DNA of 64,000 nt from Akkermansia sp. N21116 (GTDB lineage Bacteria > Verrucomicrobiota > Verrucomicrobiia > Verrucomicrobiales > Akkermansiaceae), in the NCBI RefSeq assembly GCF_029854705.2, contig NZ_CP139035.1, forward strand, positions 2,480,001 through 2,544,000. The letters run 5' to 3'. The notes under the pieces are model-generated. The model ran no database searches. It had not been told where the DNA came from and saw only the letters and a program-made list of their open reading frames with translations. Below are positions 21,709-31,118 of the stretch, in pieces. Both the position numbers and the translations under genes were made by a program. Within the stretch, counting starts at the first letter, position 1. The number at the start of each line of letters is the position of its first letter.

Positions 21709-22782
21709 TTATTGCTGAGGTACAGCACCGGAAGTTCCCGGAGTCACGGCAGGTTCGTCCGCATTTTCGGCGGAAACGGGAGCGACGGCAGGTTGCCGGG
21801 GAGCTTCTTCCTGCTGCATTGAGGGTTCTGTGACCGGTTGTTCATGGATAGACGGAACAACTGCGGGAGCAACGACAGGAGCCGGAGCCGCCGGTATGAC
21901 GGGGACAGACGGGGCAGGTGCGGATACACCCGCCGAATTGGCATAGCGCTGGCCGATGGAGATCAGTTCGGAAACAGTCACCAGGCGGAACCCCCGGTTT
22001 TGCAGGCCACGCACAATGCCTTCCACGGCATCTACGGTGGACGCGTGGATGTCATGCACGAGGATGATCGATCCGGGCTTGGCACCATTGACAGCACGGG
22101 AAATTACCGTGGAGACTCCGGGCTTGCGCCAGTCGTTGGTGTCGACATCCCAGAGGATCGTCTTGTAGCCGAAGCGTTCATGCATCCATGTATAAAGCCC
22201 GGCATTGACAGCTCCGTAAGGAGGACGCATCAGCTTGGGGGAGGAGCCGGTCGCCTTGCGGATCGCCTCGTCGGTTTTTTGAAGCTGGGCTTCGCAGAGC
22301 GGACGCGATGTCTTGGTCATGCAAATGTGGTTCCATGTGTGGGATGCCGGTTCATGGCCTTCGCGAGCCATGCGGCTGACGATGCCGGGGTAGCGATTGA
22401 CGTTAACTCCCTGCATAAAGAAGGTACCCTTGGCGTTGTAGCGATTGAGGATATCCAGAACACGCGGAGTCAGTGTCCCGTGAGGCCCGTCGTCAAAAGT
22501 CAGGGCGACGACTTTTTCCGGAACATTCACGCGGGAAATGCGCACTCCGGGCACCTTGGGAGCCTGAGGGGCAAACGTCGTGTTTTTGGCAACGACGGGG
22601 AATTGCTGGCTATTCCCGGTCCGATTCTTCGAAGCAGGAAGCCTGTGAGCAGGCGTTATCTTGGAAGCTGGGATGGATTCCGTTGCAGGCGTTACATGAG
22701 CTTCGGGTGAAGTCCCTTTTTGGGAGGAGCAGGAAGACAACACCAAGGCAGCCGCAAGAACAGTGAAAAACGTATATTTCAT
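21709..22782 (-). CDS. Polysaccharide deacetylase (NodB domain) lipoprotein
   Basis: The N-terminus is a lipoprotein signal with lipobox LSSC (Cys18). A Ser/Thr/Pro linker leads to a NodB domain at about residues 85-270: motif 1 TFDDGP (95-100, catalytic base and metal-binding Asp), motif 2 SHTWNH (metal His148 and His152), motif 3 RPPYGA, and a late LVHDIHAS motif. These are the residues of metal-dependent carbohydrate esterase family 4, which removes acetyl or similar groups from N-acetylglucosamine in peptidoglycan, chitin or surface polysaccharide. The last 90 residues are Pro/Ala/Val rich and disordered. The protein probably acts in the periplasm on cell-wall glycans. It has its own terminator, so it is likely monocistronic. 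Confidence 0.88.
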   Translation of the reverse strand: MKYTFFTVLAAALVLSSCSSQKGTSPEAHVTPATESIPASKITPAHRLPASKNRTGNSQQFPVVAKNTTFAPQAPKVPGVRISRVNVPEKVVALTFDDGPHGTLTPRVLDILNRYNAKGTFFMQGVNVNRYPGIVSRMAREGHEPASHTWNHICMTKTSRPLCEAQLQKTDEAIRKATGSSPKLMRPPYGAVNAGLYTWMHERFGYKTILWDVDTNDWRKPGVSTVISRAVNGAKPGSIILVHDIHASTVDAVEGIVRGLQNRGFRLVTVSELISIGQRYANSAGVSAPAPSVPVIPAAPAPVVAPAVVPSIHEQPVTEPSMQQEEAPRQPAVAPVSAENADEPAVTPGTSGAVPQQ

Positions 22783-22860
22783 GACAAATTGGGGTGAACT
22801 TGTTTACCTTCACTGAGGGGACATGTCACGCCGTAATTGATATTTATTCAAAAAAGCCGA

Positions 22861-23589
22861 TCATTCCGGAGAGTTCATATCGATATAATTGACGGAGACC
22901 GTTTTCCGTGAATCGTTCGTGTCGCGAACCTCAACTTTCATTTGTTTGAAAAACCAGGATCCGTCCTTCAGTTTCATCACGGACGTCAGCAGGAAACGCT
23001 TGGCCAACTCCCCTCGGGCATCAATGCCGTCGATCTGCCACATTCCGCCGTTTTCTTTATCAACCCACACGCGCACCCAGGCGTACTGGCCGAGGGAGGG
23101 AGTCGGGTTCTTGAGTTGGACGATCCAGCAAAGACGTCCTTTGACGGTGGATGTCGCTTCGCTCTCCTGAAGAATCCGAGCTCCAGGCCAGTACAAGAAA
23201 CGCATGGATAAATCCTCGTAGGTAATGTCCGTTTCAGGAATGGGAGTCGAATACATCGCCTTGGGGAGAGCCACCATTTTGCCGTCCTTCTGGTATTGGA
23301 GTTCCTGCCCTTTCTCCTTGAATTTGAGATCGAAGCGTTCCCATACGTTGTTTTGGAAATACTGGAAGCACATCAGTTCGCCTCGCAAACTGATGTTGAA
23401 AGGTATCTTCACGCTACGCCGGCGAATCTGCCCCTTGATATCCTTGTTCTTCTGGAGGGTCGCAGTCTGACGGAGACTTTTCATCAAAGCGTCTGCATTG
23501 GGTTCCTGCGCATCGGCGGGACCGCATAACAACGCACAGGCACACACCGCCAGAGCCAATCGGCTGCATTTGATCATCAAGGCATTCAT
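22861..23589 (-). CDS. Periplasmic LolA-like (outer membrane lipoprotein-sorting family) protein
   Basis: A 242-residue exported protein. The chosen ATG at 23589 has GGAG seven bases upstream and opens directly into a signal peptide (MNALMIKC, hydrophobic core, probable cut after ADA). An upstream in-frame start would add an unsupported polar segment. The mature part is rich in antiparallel strands with patterns such as RGELMCFQYF, VWERFDLKF, RLCWIVQLKNP, YAWVRVWVDKENGGMWQIDG and VSVNYIDMNSPE. This resembles the half-barrel of proteins annotated as outer membrane lipoprotein-sorting (LolA/LolB-like) found across Verrucomicrobiota. Whether it carries lipoproteins or another hydrophobic cargo is not known. 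Confidence 0.65.
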   Translation of the reverse strand: MNALMIKCSRLALAVCACALLCGPADAQEPNADALMKSLRQTATLQKNKDIKGQIRRRSVKIPFNISLRGELMCFQYFQNNVWERFDLKFKEKGQELQYQKDGKMVALPKAMYSTPIPETDITYEDLSMRFLYWPGARILQESEATSTVKGRLCWIVQLKNPTPSLGQYAWVRVWVDKENGGMWQIDGIDARGELAKRFLLTSVMKLKDGSWFFKQMKVEVRDTNDSRKTVSVNYIDMNSPE

Positions 23590-23694
23590 ATCTGCTCCGT
23601 GACATACATGCACGAATGCCTGCGGAAAACACCAAAATGAGTCACCCGGCAAGATTCTTTCCGGAGGTCAATTCCATGGAGCCTCACTTTATTC

Positions 23695-23722
23695 TTCACT
23701 CGCGGGAGGAGCATCGCATAAT
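23695..23722 (+). promoter_or_regulatory. Candidate promoter of hemB, leaderless type
   Basis: TTCACT (23695-23700), 16-nt spacer, CATAAT (23717-23722), then 6 nt to the ATG. The -10 box matches five of six consensus bases; the -35 box matches four. A start point 7 nt past the box would be the A of the ATG. Confidence 0.4.
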
Positions 23723-23728
23723 GGAGGC

Positions 23729-24730
23729 ATGTTCAACCTACCCATCAGGCCGCGCCGGAACAGAAAAAGCGCCGCCATACGCGACCTCGTCGCGGAAACG
23801 CATCTTTCCCCTTCTCAATTCATTCTGCCCGTCTTCATTCATGAATCCGACGAAGACGTCCCGATTGAGTCCCTGCCCGGCTGCACCCGCTGGAGCATCC
23901 CAGGACTCGTCGAGGAAGCTAAACGGCTCATGGATCTCGGCATTACATCCGTAGATATTTTCCCGGCCGTGCCCGATTCCAAAAAGACGCCCGGAGCGGA
24001 GGAAGCCTACAACCCCGACGGTCTCGTCCCGCGGGCTATCGTCGCCCTCAAGGATGCCCTGCCCGATCTGGTCGTCAACACGGACGTCGCTCTTGATCCG
24101 TACAACACCGACGGTCACGACGGCATTGTCCAGTTCTACCCCGACGGCAGTTATGAAATCCTCAACGATCCCACCATCGAGGTCCTCTGCCGCCAGGCGC
24201 TCTGCTTCGCCGAAGCCGGGGCGGACGTCATCTCCCCAAGCGACATGATGGATGGACGCGTAGCCGCCATCCGCTCCGCACTCGATTACGAACACTTGGA
24301 AGACGTCTCCATCATGGCCTATACCGCCAAATATGCCAGCGCCATGTACGGTCCTTTCCGCGGGGCTCTTGAGAGCGCTCCCAAAAGCGGTGACAAAAAG
24401 ACCTATCAAATGGATCCGCGCAACCTCCGGGAAGCACTGCGCGAAGCCGCACTCGACGAAGCGGAAGGAGCGGACATCCTCATGGTGAAACCCGCCACGA
24501 TGTACCTCGACGTCCTCCATGCCATGCGCCAGACGACTACCCTCCCCCTGGCCGCCTATCATGTCAGTGGAGAATACCTCATGCTGAAAGCCGCCGCCGC
24601 CTCCGGCTGGATCGACGAACAGGCCGCCGTGCTGGAAACTCTCACGAGCATCCGCCGCGCCGGTGCCGACATGATCCTGACCTACTACGCCGCCCAGGCC
24701 GCCGCATGGCTCCAGGGACGCAGCCTGTAA
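23729..24730 (+). CDS. hemB: Delta-aminolevulinic acid dehydratase (porphobilinogen synthase)
   Basis: Condenses two 5-aminolevulinates to porphobilinogen in the cytoplasm, an early step of tetrapyrrole synthesis. It is 333 residues, normal for the family. Schiff-base lysines are Lys201 (YTAKYASAMYGPFR) and Lys254 (DILMVKPA), and the DPRNLREA motif is present. At residues 119-132 the metal-loop reads DVALDPYNTDGHDG with Asp in place of the cysteines of zinc-dependent enzymes, so this is the cysteine-free type seen in Pseudomonas and expected to use magnesium. The start codon has GGAGG only one base away, which is too close to act as a normal ribosome site. A CATAAT box ends 6 nt before the ATG with TTCACT 16 nt further up, suggesting a leaderless mRNA. 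Confidence 0.95.
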   Translation: MFNLPIRPRRNRKSAAIRDLVAETHLSPSQFILPVFIHESDEDVPIESLPGCTRWSIPGLVEEAKRLMDLGITSVDIFPAVPDSKKTPGAEEAYNPDGLVPRAIVALKDALPDLVVNTDVALDPYNTDGHDGIVQFYPDGSYEILNDPTIEVLCRQALCFAEAGADVISPSDMMDGRVAAIRSALDYEHLEDVSIMAYTAKYASAMYGPFRGALESAPKSGDKKTYQMDPRNLREALREAALDEAEGADILMVKPATMYLDVLHAMRQTTTLPLAAYHVSGEYLMLKAAAASGWIDEQAAVLETLTSIRRAGADMILTYYAAQAAAWLQGRSL

Positions 24731-24817
24731 AAAAATGAGGGTGTTTATTCGCAAGAAAAAGCTTGTATGGAGCTCTCATTGTGTGATGATGCCAGACACG
24801 AGACCATTCTATTGCTT

Positions 24818-25801
24818 ATGAAATATAGCCGCATCAGTTTGCTTGCCGCCGCATTTTTTGCAACGGGCCTTCTGGCTTCCGGCGCACCGGAAGATACCTA
24901 TGCCGAAGCGGATTCGCTCATTTGCCTTTCCAAGATGCTGGAGGGTAAAAAAGCCTACGCCGACGCCCATAAAAACATCACCCAGGCCATCCAGGCCCTC
25001 GGATCCCTCAAGTCCTCCAGCCCGAACTGGAAACCGGACTGGGTGGAACGCAAACTCGCCGCAGCCCGGGAAGCAGAGGAAAGGCTGGCTCCGCTGGCCA
25101 AGGAAAATCCGTCCTCCACAGCCGATCTCTGGAAAGGAGCCGATTATTCCGTCCCCCCCGCACCTCCCAGCAAACTCAGCAATGTGGAAGAATCCCTCAA
25201 GCCGACGATGAATGCCGCGCTGGGATACAGGGCTCCCGTAGAAGTCATGGAAGGCAGCCCTCACGCCGCCTATGTCGAGTCTGACCCGCATTATGCCCAG
25301 TACCAGAAGAACCTGCGCATCCAAAGCCGTAGCCGCCAGAAATCGTTGCGAGTGGCGGCACCGGCCGACAGTCAGTCCGCAGAGTTGGATCGCATCCGCC
25401 AACAACAGGAAGCCCTGGCCCGCCAAAGGCAGGCCATCTCACAGAAACAGGCCGCTTCCAACCCCGCCATTCGCAGCCGCTTCGCTCCAGCGCCCGTAGA
25501 CAACGCCGCCAACCAGGCACGCCTTCAGGCCCTTGCCGCAGAACAGGCAAAACTCCAGGAGAAGGAACGCCAGTTGGAACAGGAACGCCGCCAGGCTGCC
25601 ATTGACGCCGAACGCCGGCAGCGCGAGGCAAACCAGCGCCAGGAAGCTATTCGTCAGCAACAGGCTATCGATGCCCAGCGCAGGCAGCAGCAAATTCAGC
25701 AACAAATGCAACAGAAGGCCCGGCAGCAACAGGCTAGTCCGTCTCCCAAGCCCGCACCGGCACCCACGGAAGGAAGGCGTTCCCGGTTCCGTATCGGCTA
25801 A
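24818..25801 (+). CDS. Secreted Gln-rich coiled-coil protein, unknown function
   Basis: A 327-residue protein when started at the ATG at 24818, which opens directly into a signal peptide (MKYSRISLLAAAFFATGLLASG). A longer frame from 24767 would put polar residues in front of it. Residues 25-110 are helical and resemble a TPR-like segment. Residues about 175-310 are a long Gln/Arg/Ala coiled coil (for example QQQEALARQRQAI and QQQIQQQMQQ), followed by a Pro-rich basic tail ending RRSRFRIG. Composition recalls the rod of TolA-type proteins, but no TolA domain is seen. It probably sits in the periplasm. It is transcribed alone, with a terminator immediately downstream. Confidence 0.7.
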   Translation: MKYSRISLLAAAFFATGLLASGAPEDTYAEADSLICLSKMLEGKKAYADAHKNITQAIQALGSLKSSSPNWKPDWVERKLAAAREAEERLAPLAKENPSSTADLWKGADYSVPPAPPSKLSNVEESLKPTMNAALGYRAPVEVMEGSPHAAYVESDPHYAQYQKNLRIQSRSRQKSLRVAAPADSQSAELDRIRQQQEALARQRQAISQKQAASNPAIRSRFAPAPVDNAANQARLQALAAEQAKLQEKERQLEQERRQAAIDAERRQREANQRQEAIRQQQAIDAQRRQQQIQQQMQQKARQQQASPSPKPAPAPTEGRRSRFRIG

Positions 25802-25832
25802 TCCACCTCTTTCTGAAAATACCAGCATTTCC

Positions 25833-25860
25833 ATTGCCCCGTCCAGCCACGGGGCAATTT
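25833..25860 (+). terminator. Intrinsic terminator-like hairpin
   Basis: ATTGCCCCGT, loop CCAGCC, ACGGGGCAAT: a perfect 10-bp stem 32 bp after the stop codon of the coiled-coil gene, followed by TTTG only. The T-run is short, so termination strength is uncertain. Confidence 0.6.
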
Positions 25861-25907
25861 GCTATCAAGCCCGGCATCCATCCAGCCTACAGCACATTCC
25901 ATCGACC

Positions 25908-26858
25908 ATGAATGCACACGCAGGACTTTTCCCGTCAATCTTTCTTGCCGCCCTGTCCATAACGATTTCCCTTCCTTCGGCAGCCATCGCCCAACAGGAA
26001 CAAAAAATCGAAACGCAATCTCCGAAACAGGCCCGGAAAGCCATCGAACTTTTCCTGAAACGAACCGCTCTGAGGATCATCGAAATGGAGTGGACTTTCG
26101 GGTATGAAAACAGAACGCCCACGGAATCCGACCGCGCTCGCGTCATGCTCTCCGGAGGAATATCCGACTGCCCTCCCGACTTCCAGGAAGCCTGGATCAA
26201 GCAGACCCGCCACCCCGGCAGAAATTACGCCGCTCCTCTCCTGCGCCAGTACGGAATCTCCATGGCGGAACTCAGGAACGAACTGTCCCGGGAATTGCGA
26301 AGAATTGACTCGCGCGTCCGCCCTCCCATCCCCCTGTACGACGATGAGGAAGAACCGGAACGTTTCGATCCGATGACCTGCGGGCCTCGCGATGCCATCC
26401 TCGCCGCCGTCGCCAAGCTGGATGCCAAACTCTCCGGAATCGATCCCGCTCAAGCGGCCGTCTGGAAACAGGCAATCCACGACGTCATGATTGAGTTCAT
26501 GCTTTCCTACATGGAAACCGCCGTCTGCATGAATGCGGCCGGCATTCCCCGGGACGACGTTTCCAGAATGTTCAACGCTATTAATGTACAAGCTTGTCCC
26601 GAAGACTTTCGGAAAGCCTGGGCGCACGACATCCCCTACTTCTGCAACGGACAATTCAATTCTCCGGAACTCCGTCTCTCCCCGGTATGCAAGAAATACG
26701 GTGTCGATGAAGCAGCCATCCTCACCTACATCCGGAAAAAAATGCAGGAATGGGATATCACGACACCGACCGCCGCCACACAACCACGCTTCCGCGATGA
26801 CATGAAGGATCTCCGGAATAACATCCTCGCCGGACGTAAACCTGCCGGTGGAAAATGA
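25908..26858 (+). CDS. Secreted protein with an internal duplication, unknown function
   Basis: 316 residues from the ATG at 25908, which begins a signal peptide (MNAHAGLFPSIFLAAL..., probable cut after AIA-QQ). The open frame upstream of this ATG overlaps the previous gene in another frame and is not coding. Two similar halves are visible: ISDCPPDFQEAWIKQ...YGISMAELRNEL and VQACPEDFRKAWAHD...YGVDEAAILTYI. Each half has a Cys-Pro, a helical DF.(E/K)AW motif and a second helix, suggesting a duplicated helical domain of about 140 residues. No family is recognised. It precedes the DUF4175-like gene by 100 bp on the same strand and may be its operon partner. Confidence 0.7.
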   Translation: MNAHAGLFPSIFLAALSITISLPSAAIAQQEQKIETQSPKQARKAIELFLKRTALRIIEMEWTFGYENRTPTESDRARVMLSGGISDCPPDFQEAWIKQTRHPGRNYAAPLLRQYGISMAELRNELSRELRRIDSRVRPPIPLYDDEEEPERFDPMTCGPRDAILAAVAKLDAKLSGIDPAQAAVWKQAIHDVMIEFMLSYMETAVCMNAAGIPRDDVSRMFNAINVQACPEDFRKAWAHDIPYFCNGQFNSPELRLSPVCKKYGVDEAAILTYIRKKMQEWDITTPTAATQPRFRDDMKDLRNNILAGRKPAGGK

Positions 26859-26958
26859 CAAAATTCCCACCTCTCTCCCTGCGGCAGCGCTCTATGCCAC
26901 GGCAGATGCGACGCACTCCGTTCATCCCGCAAGAGGACGAAGTAAGGATATTCCGTTC

Positions 26959-29900
26959 ATGACACCGCCGCCAACAGGAGACATTCCCGAATCCCTGATT
27001 GCACAAATCCGGGAGTTCCGCATGCGCCTGTTCCGTACGAGGGCTTGCGAAGCTCTAGTCGTCTGCCCGACTATTGCGGCGGCCTGTTATCTGGTTTTCT
27101 TCCTGTCCGACCGTCTCTGGGACACGCCGGGTATCCTGGCGTGGGCATGTATTCTGCCCGTTTTCCCAGGGATTCCCCTCTATCTCTTTGCCTGGTGGTT
27201 AAAATGGTTTCGCACGGAGAGGACGCCACGCCAGCTGGCATCTCTGCTAGCCCGCAGCAATCCCGCCCTGGGGGATCGTCTTCTGGGAGTCATCGACCTG
27301 GCATCGTCCGCGCCGGACGAGACGGTTTCCCCCCGTCTGAGACAGGCCGCCATCGTCCAGAACGCCCAAGAACTGGCTGGAAAGGATTTTTTCTCCGGTC
27401 GTCCGCGAAAACCCGTTATCACACGGGTATTCCTTCCTGTTTTTCTGATTGTAATTGCAGGTTCCGTATTTTTAGCCTTCCCGGATGCTGCCGGGAACGC
27501 GTGGCGCCGATGGGCAAACCCGTTTCATCCACCGGAACGTTTCACCTTTACCGTCCTGGAGCCACTCCGAACCCGCCTCATCGTCGCCCAGGGAGAATCC
27601 TGGCCCATGGAGTTCCTCCTCTCCTCGGCCTCATCTCACAGGCCGGAAACGGCTCACTTCCGATTGGACGGCGGAACATGGAATGAAATCGGCCTTTCTC
27701 CGGACAAAACGGGGTACCGCTTCACTCTTCCCCCCCTGTATCAGGCAACACGCATGGAATTCTCCGCCGGAGATACTCTTCACCGCCTGAAAATCATCCC
27801 GCAGCCAAGACCGGGCATGGAACGAGCCGAGGCAGAAATCACCCCACCCTCCTACACAGGCCGCCCGCCTTACCGGGAACCGATGAAAGCCGGGGCCATT
27901 CCTGTACCGGAAGGAAGTACAGCCGACATCCGTGCCACGGCCACACGCCCCCTGCTCCGGGCATCGTCCTCGCCGGACGACCGTCCCATCCGCATTGAAG
28001 GAAAAACGGTTACTATCTCCGGAATCTCCATGGAACGTGAGCCGCAGGAATGGGAATTGTCCTGGACGGATACGGACGGTCTGCAAACATCCTCTCCACG
28101 CCATCTGACGCTGACCCCGGTCGAAGACCGCCCTCCTCGTGTCCTCCTACACGAAGATCTTGACAATAAATATATTCTGGAAAATACATCCATCCAAATA
28201 TCCATTGAAGCCACGGATGATTACGGCATCCGGGAAACAGGTATCTCATGGGTCGGAGAACAGTCCCTCGGCCAGTCGTCATCCCCCGGAACCTCGACGG
28301 AAAGAATCCTCAAACCGGGTTCCCCGACCACAACAAGCATCACGGAACACATGGTTTTCCGGGCTAAAGATTTAGGCATTTCACCCCAGCGCGTCGTCAT
28401 CCGCGCCTTTGCCTCGGACTACTCCCCTCATGGGAAACGCGTCTATTCCGACCCGTTCATTCTGTACATCCTGACCCCGGAACGCCATGCGGAAATGATC
28501 CGGCATTCACTGGAACGCCTCATCGGCGCCCTGGAAGAATTGTCCCGTTCCATGGATTCCATCGGAGACGAGACCAAGAGCATCCTCCTAGCCGACCGGA
28601 AATCTGATAACAAGGCTCTCCGGGAGAAAATCCCCGAACTCGTCCAACAGGAACAGACGAACAGGCGCCAACTCTCCGACCTCCTCCGCCAGGGTGAAGC
28701 CATCTTCCGCGAAGCTACACTTAACACGCAAATCGATCCGGACGGTATGAAGCGCCTGATGGATTCCATCCGGCAAATGTCCCCGCTCCCTGCCGGTACC
28801 ATGCGCAATGCCCAGAAATACTTCGAACAAGCCGCGGAAACCGTTTCTCCACAGGAAATGGAATCCACTCTAAAACAGGCAGATAGAGAACACGAACAGG
28901 CTGTCGAAGCCATCAAAACCGCTATTGCCTCAATGAACGCTGCCACCAAAAGCATGGAGGCCGGCACCTTCGTCGCACGCCTCCGACATTTATCGAAGCA
29001 AGAGGAATCCGTCAGCCGCTCACTCGCCTCCTACCTCCAGACTACCGTAGGACTTCTTCCCGACGAACTCCCGCCCGCAACCAAACGCAACATGGAAGCT
29101 ATTGATGCCCTCCAGAAGGCCACGACACGCAACCTGGGCTGGATGCTGGAAGATCTGGCCTCCTACCGCCAGCGGGCCACCCACCCCATCTACGGAGACT
29201 TATACGAAATCATGCAGAATTCGGAAATCGTCCGTCGCATGGAAAACGTATCGGAATACATTGCATCCTCCCAGTCCGGCGTCGGGATCGAACATGCTCT
29301 CCTCCTTTCCCGGGCTCTGGAACACTGGGCCCGTCTTCTGGATGACAGTAAAAAAACCTCCCATGCAACAGGCGGAGGCAGCGGCATGGCCGGCTCCGGT
29401 GGGGGAGAAATCTCCCAATCGGCCTTTGAGCTCACACTCAAGCTCATGTTCATGATCCGCTCCCAGCAGGATATACGCCTGAGAACACGAGCCATGGAAG
29501 AAGAACGGAGGGAACATCCCGACCAGTCTCGGGATACCTCCGGCCTGGCCCGTGAACAGGATGAACTCCAGGCAGATACGATGGACATCATTTCCGAACA
29601 AACCGACCGCAACGTCATCGCCCTGCTGGAACAATGCCGCCATGCCATGAACGATGCCGTCGACGAACTCGAAGCCAACCGAACGGGAGGCCCCGCCATC
29701 GCTGCACAAACGGAGGTCATTGAGTTGATTTACCAAGCAGCCCTCCGCATGAACGGCGGAGACAACAGGCAGGAGGAAAATGCCGGAACTTCCACCCTCA
29801 TGGATATGATACGCCAAATGCTTGGTCTTGAAACCGATTCCGTGCATAAAAAGACGTCCCCCTCATCATCTCCCGGTGCAGGAACGGGCAGTTCCGGTAC

Positions 29901-30054
29901 ATCGCCGGAAGGGAATACGCCGATGCCGGACGACGATCAGGCACCTGTTCACAAAACTAGAAGTGTTCCAAAGTCAACCGGCTCCGGAGCCGCCGACATG
30001 CCCGAAGAATTCCGGAAAGCCCTGGATGCTTATAACAAAACGCTGCAAGAATGA
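26959..30054 (+). CDS. DUF4175-like large membrane protein
   Basis: About 1031 residues. Two closely spaced membrane segments lie at about residues 28-80 (ALVVCPTIAAACYLVFF, ILAWACILPVFPGIPLYLF) and a third near 158-178 (VFLPVFLIVIAGSVFLAF). A large extracytoplasmic part follows with beta-rich modules to about residue 510 and long coiled-coil helices after that, then a Ser/Gly/Pro-rich tail. This matches the DUF4175 architecture. The ATG at 26959 has AAGGA upstream; a GTG at 26848 overlapping the previous gene would add 37 polar residues and is less likely. The stop overlaps the start of the next gene by 4 bp, so translation is coupled. In planctomycetes and Verrucomicrobiota, genes of this kind often accompany vWA, DUF58 and MoxR genes; here the vWA pair lies 13 kb away. 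Function unknown. Confidence 0.7.
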   Translation: MTPPPTGDIPESLIAQIREFRMRLFRTRACEALVVCPTIAAACYLVFFLSDRLWDTPGILAWACILPVFPGIPLYLFAWWLKWFRTERTPRQLASLLARSNPALGDRLLGVIDLASSAPDETVSPRLRQAAIVQNAQELAGKDFFSGRPRKPVITRVFLPVFLIVIAGSVFLAFPDAAGNAWRRWANPFHPPERFTFTVLEPLRTRLIVAQGESWPMEFLLSSASSHRPETAHFRLDGGTWNEIGLSPDKTGYRFTLPPLYQATRMEFSAGDTLHRLKIIPQPRPGMERAEAEITPPSYTGRPPYREPMKAGAIPVPEGSTADIRATATRPLLRASSSPDDRPIRIEGKTVTISGISMEREPQEWELSWTDTDGLQTSSPRHLTLTPVEDRPPRVLLHEDLDNKYILENTSIQISIEATDDYGIRETGISWVGEQSLGQSSSPGTSTERILKPGSPTTTSITEHMVFRAKDLGISPQRVVIRAFASDYSPHGKRVYSDPFILYILTPERHAEMIRHSLERLIGALEELSRSMDSIGDETKSILLADRKSDNKALREKIPELVQQEQTNRRQLSDLLRQGEAIFREATLNTQIDPDGMKRLMDSIRQMSPLPAGTMRNAQKYFEQAAETVSPQEMESTLKQADREHEQAVEAIKTAIASMNAATKSMEAGTFVARLRHLSKQEESVSRSLASYLQTTVGLLPDELPPATKRNMEAIDALQKATTRNLGWMLEDLASYRQRATHPIYGDLYEIMQNSEIVRRMENVSEYIASSQSGVGIEHALLLSRALEHWARLLDDSKKTSHATGGGSGMAGSGGGEISQSAFELTLKLMFMIRSQQDIRLRTRAMEEERREHPDQSRDTSGLAREQDELQADTMDIISEQTDRNVIALLEQCRHAMNDAVDELEANRTGGPAIAAQTEVIELIYQAALRMNGGDNRQEENAGTSTLMDMIRQMLGLETDSVHKKTSPSSSPGAGTGSSGTSPEGNTPMPDDDQAPVHKTRSVPKSTGSGAADMPEEFRKALDAYNKTLQE

Positions 30055-31118
30055 AGCCCTCCAACTTCCAACACGGTCACATTCGGAAAGCACGGTTCGT
30101 CCGGTGCTTCCTTCTGCTGATGTTGTCCGGGCTTGGCGCGCTTCCGTCCACAGGAAGCCCCCGGGAGCAAGACGGACAGGAAAGAACCTTCACTCGCCTG
30201 ACTCGAACGGACGATACTATCCCCCCTCAAGTAGAGTATATGTACGTCAAGGCTCTCGACTTCCTCAAACGAGAACAAAAGGAAAACGGCACCTTCGACG
30301 GCACCTACGGAGACGACCCTGCCGCTGCAGCTTTTTGTCTCATGGCTGTTTTGGCACACGGGGAAGACCCAGTTTCCGGGCCATACTCCGAGCTGGTACA
30401 GCGATCCCTGGATTTCATTCTCTCCAGCCAATCGTCCGAAAACGGCATGATCGGATCCACCATGTATTCCCACGGTTTCGCCACTCTGGCTTTAGCGGAA
30501 GCCTACGGAGCCATTCCAGACGATCGTCTGGGACCTTCCCTGCAAAAAGCCGTCGCATTGTCTCTGAAAGCCCAGTCCGTCAACCCTCTTGGAGCCTGGC
30601 GCTACGATCCCACCAGTACGGACGCCGATACGAGCGTCACCGGGTGTATCCTCGTTTCTCTCCACGCCGCGGCCAATGCAGGTATTGAAGTCCCACACAA
30701 AGCCTTGGACAAAGGATTACAGTTCATGGCTTCCTGCCGGGATTCCAAGGGGATTTACGGCTATACCTCTCCCGGCAGCGGCAGTATCGCCGTCTCGGCG
30801 ATCGGATTGCTGACTCAGGCTCTTGCCAAAAAACATGAAGAGCCTTCCTTCCAAGCCACCCTGGCCTTCCTGAAATCGAAACTCCAGACGAGGGAAGATA
30901 CCTACCCCTACTACATGGAATACTACATGGCCCAAGCCCTCTTCCATGCCGACGAAGAAATATGGCGGGCCTGGAACCGCCGCAATTTCCGTCTCATGGC
31001 CGCTTCCCAGGCACCGGACGGATCCTGGTCCGGAATGCGTTCCCCGGGATATTCGACGGCATTCGCCCTGCTCTCTCTGGCAGTCAACTACCGCTTCCTG
31101 CCCATTTATGAAAAATAG
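30051..31118 (+). CDS. Secreted prenyltransferase/squalene-cyclase-repeat protein
   Basis: 355 residues with an N-terminal hydrophobic signal (CFLLLMLSGLGALPSTGS). The rest is alpha/alpha-toroid repeats of the terpenoid-cyclase/prenyltransferase fold: ALDFLKREQKENGTFDG, SLDFILSSQSSENGMIGS, ALDKGLQFMASCRDSKGIYGY and NFRLMAASQAPDGSWSG each show the QxxxGxF/W-type turn. The acidic DxDD of true class II cyclases is absent; a DADTSVTG motif stands in the corresponding kind of position. It is therefore more likely a protein- or ligand-binding scaffold than a cyclase. It overlaps the DUF4175-like gene by 4 bp and the following gene by 11 bp, so all are probably made together and exported. Confidence 0.8.
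   Translation: MKPSNFQHGHIRKARFVRCFLLLMLSGLGALPSTGSPREQDGQERTFTRLTRTDDTIPPQVEYMYVKALDFLKREQKENGTFDGTYGDDPAAAAFCLMAVLAHGEDPVSGPYSELVQRSLDFILSSQSSENGMIGSTMYSHGFATLALAEAYGAIPDDRLGPSLQKAVALSLKAQSVNPLGAWRYDPTSTDADTSVTGCILVSLHAAANAGIEVPHKALDKGLQFMASCRDSKGIYGYTSPGSGSIAVSAIGLLTQALAKKHEEPSFQATLAFLKSKLQTREDTYPYYMEYYMAQALFHADEEIWRAWNRRNFRLMAASQAPDGSWSGMRSPGYSTAFALLSLAVNYRFLPIYEK

Noticed and set aside
23738-24754. 338-codon minus-strand frame
   Set aside because: It lies exactly opposite hemB, whose identity is certain.
25533-25907. N-terminal extension of the secreted protein gene at 25908
   Set aside because: It overlaps the coiled-coil gene in another frame and crosses the terminator; the signal peptide starts at 25908.
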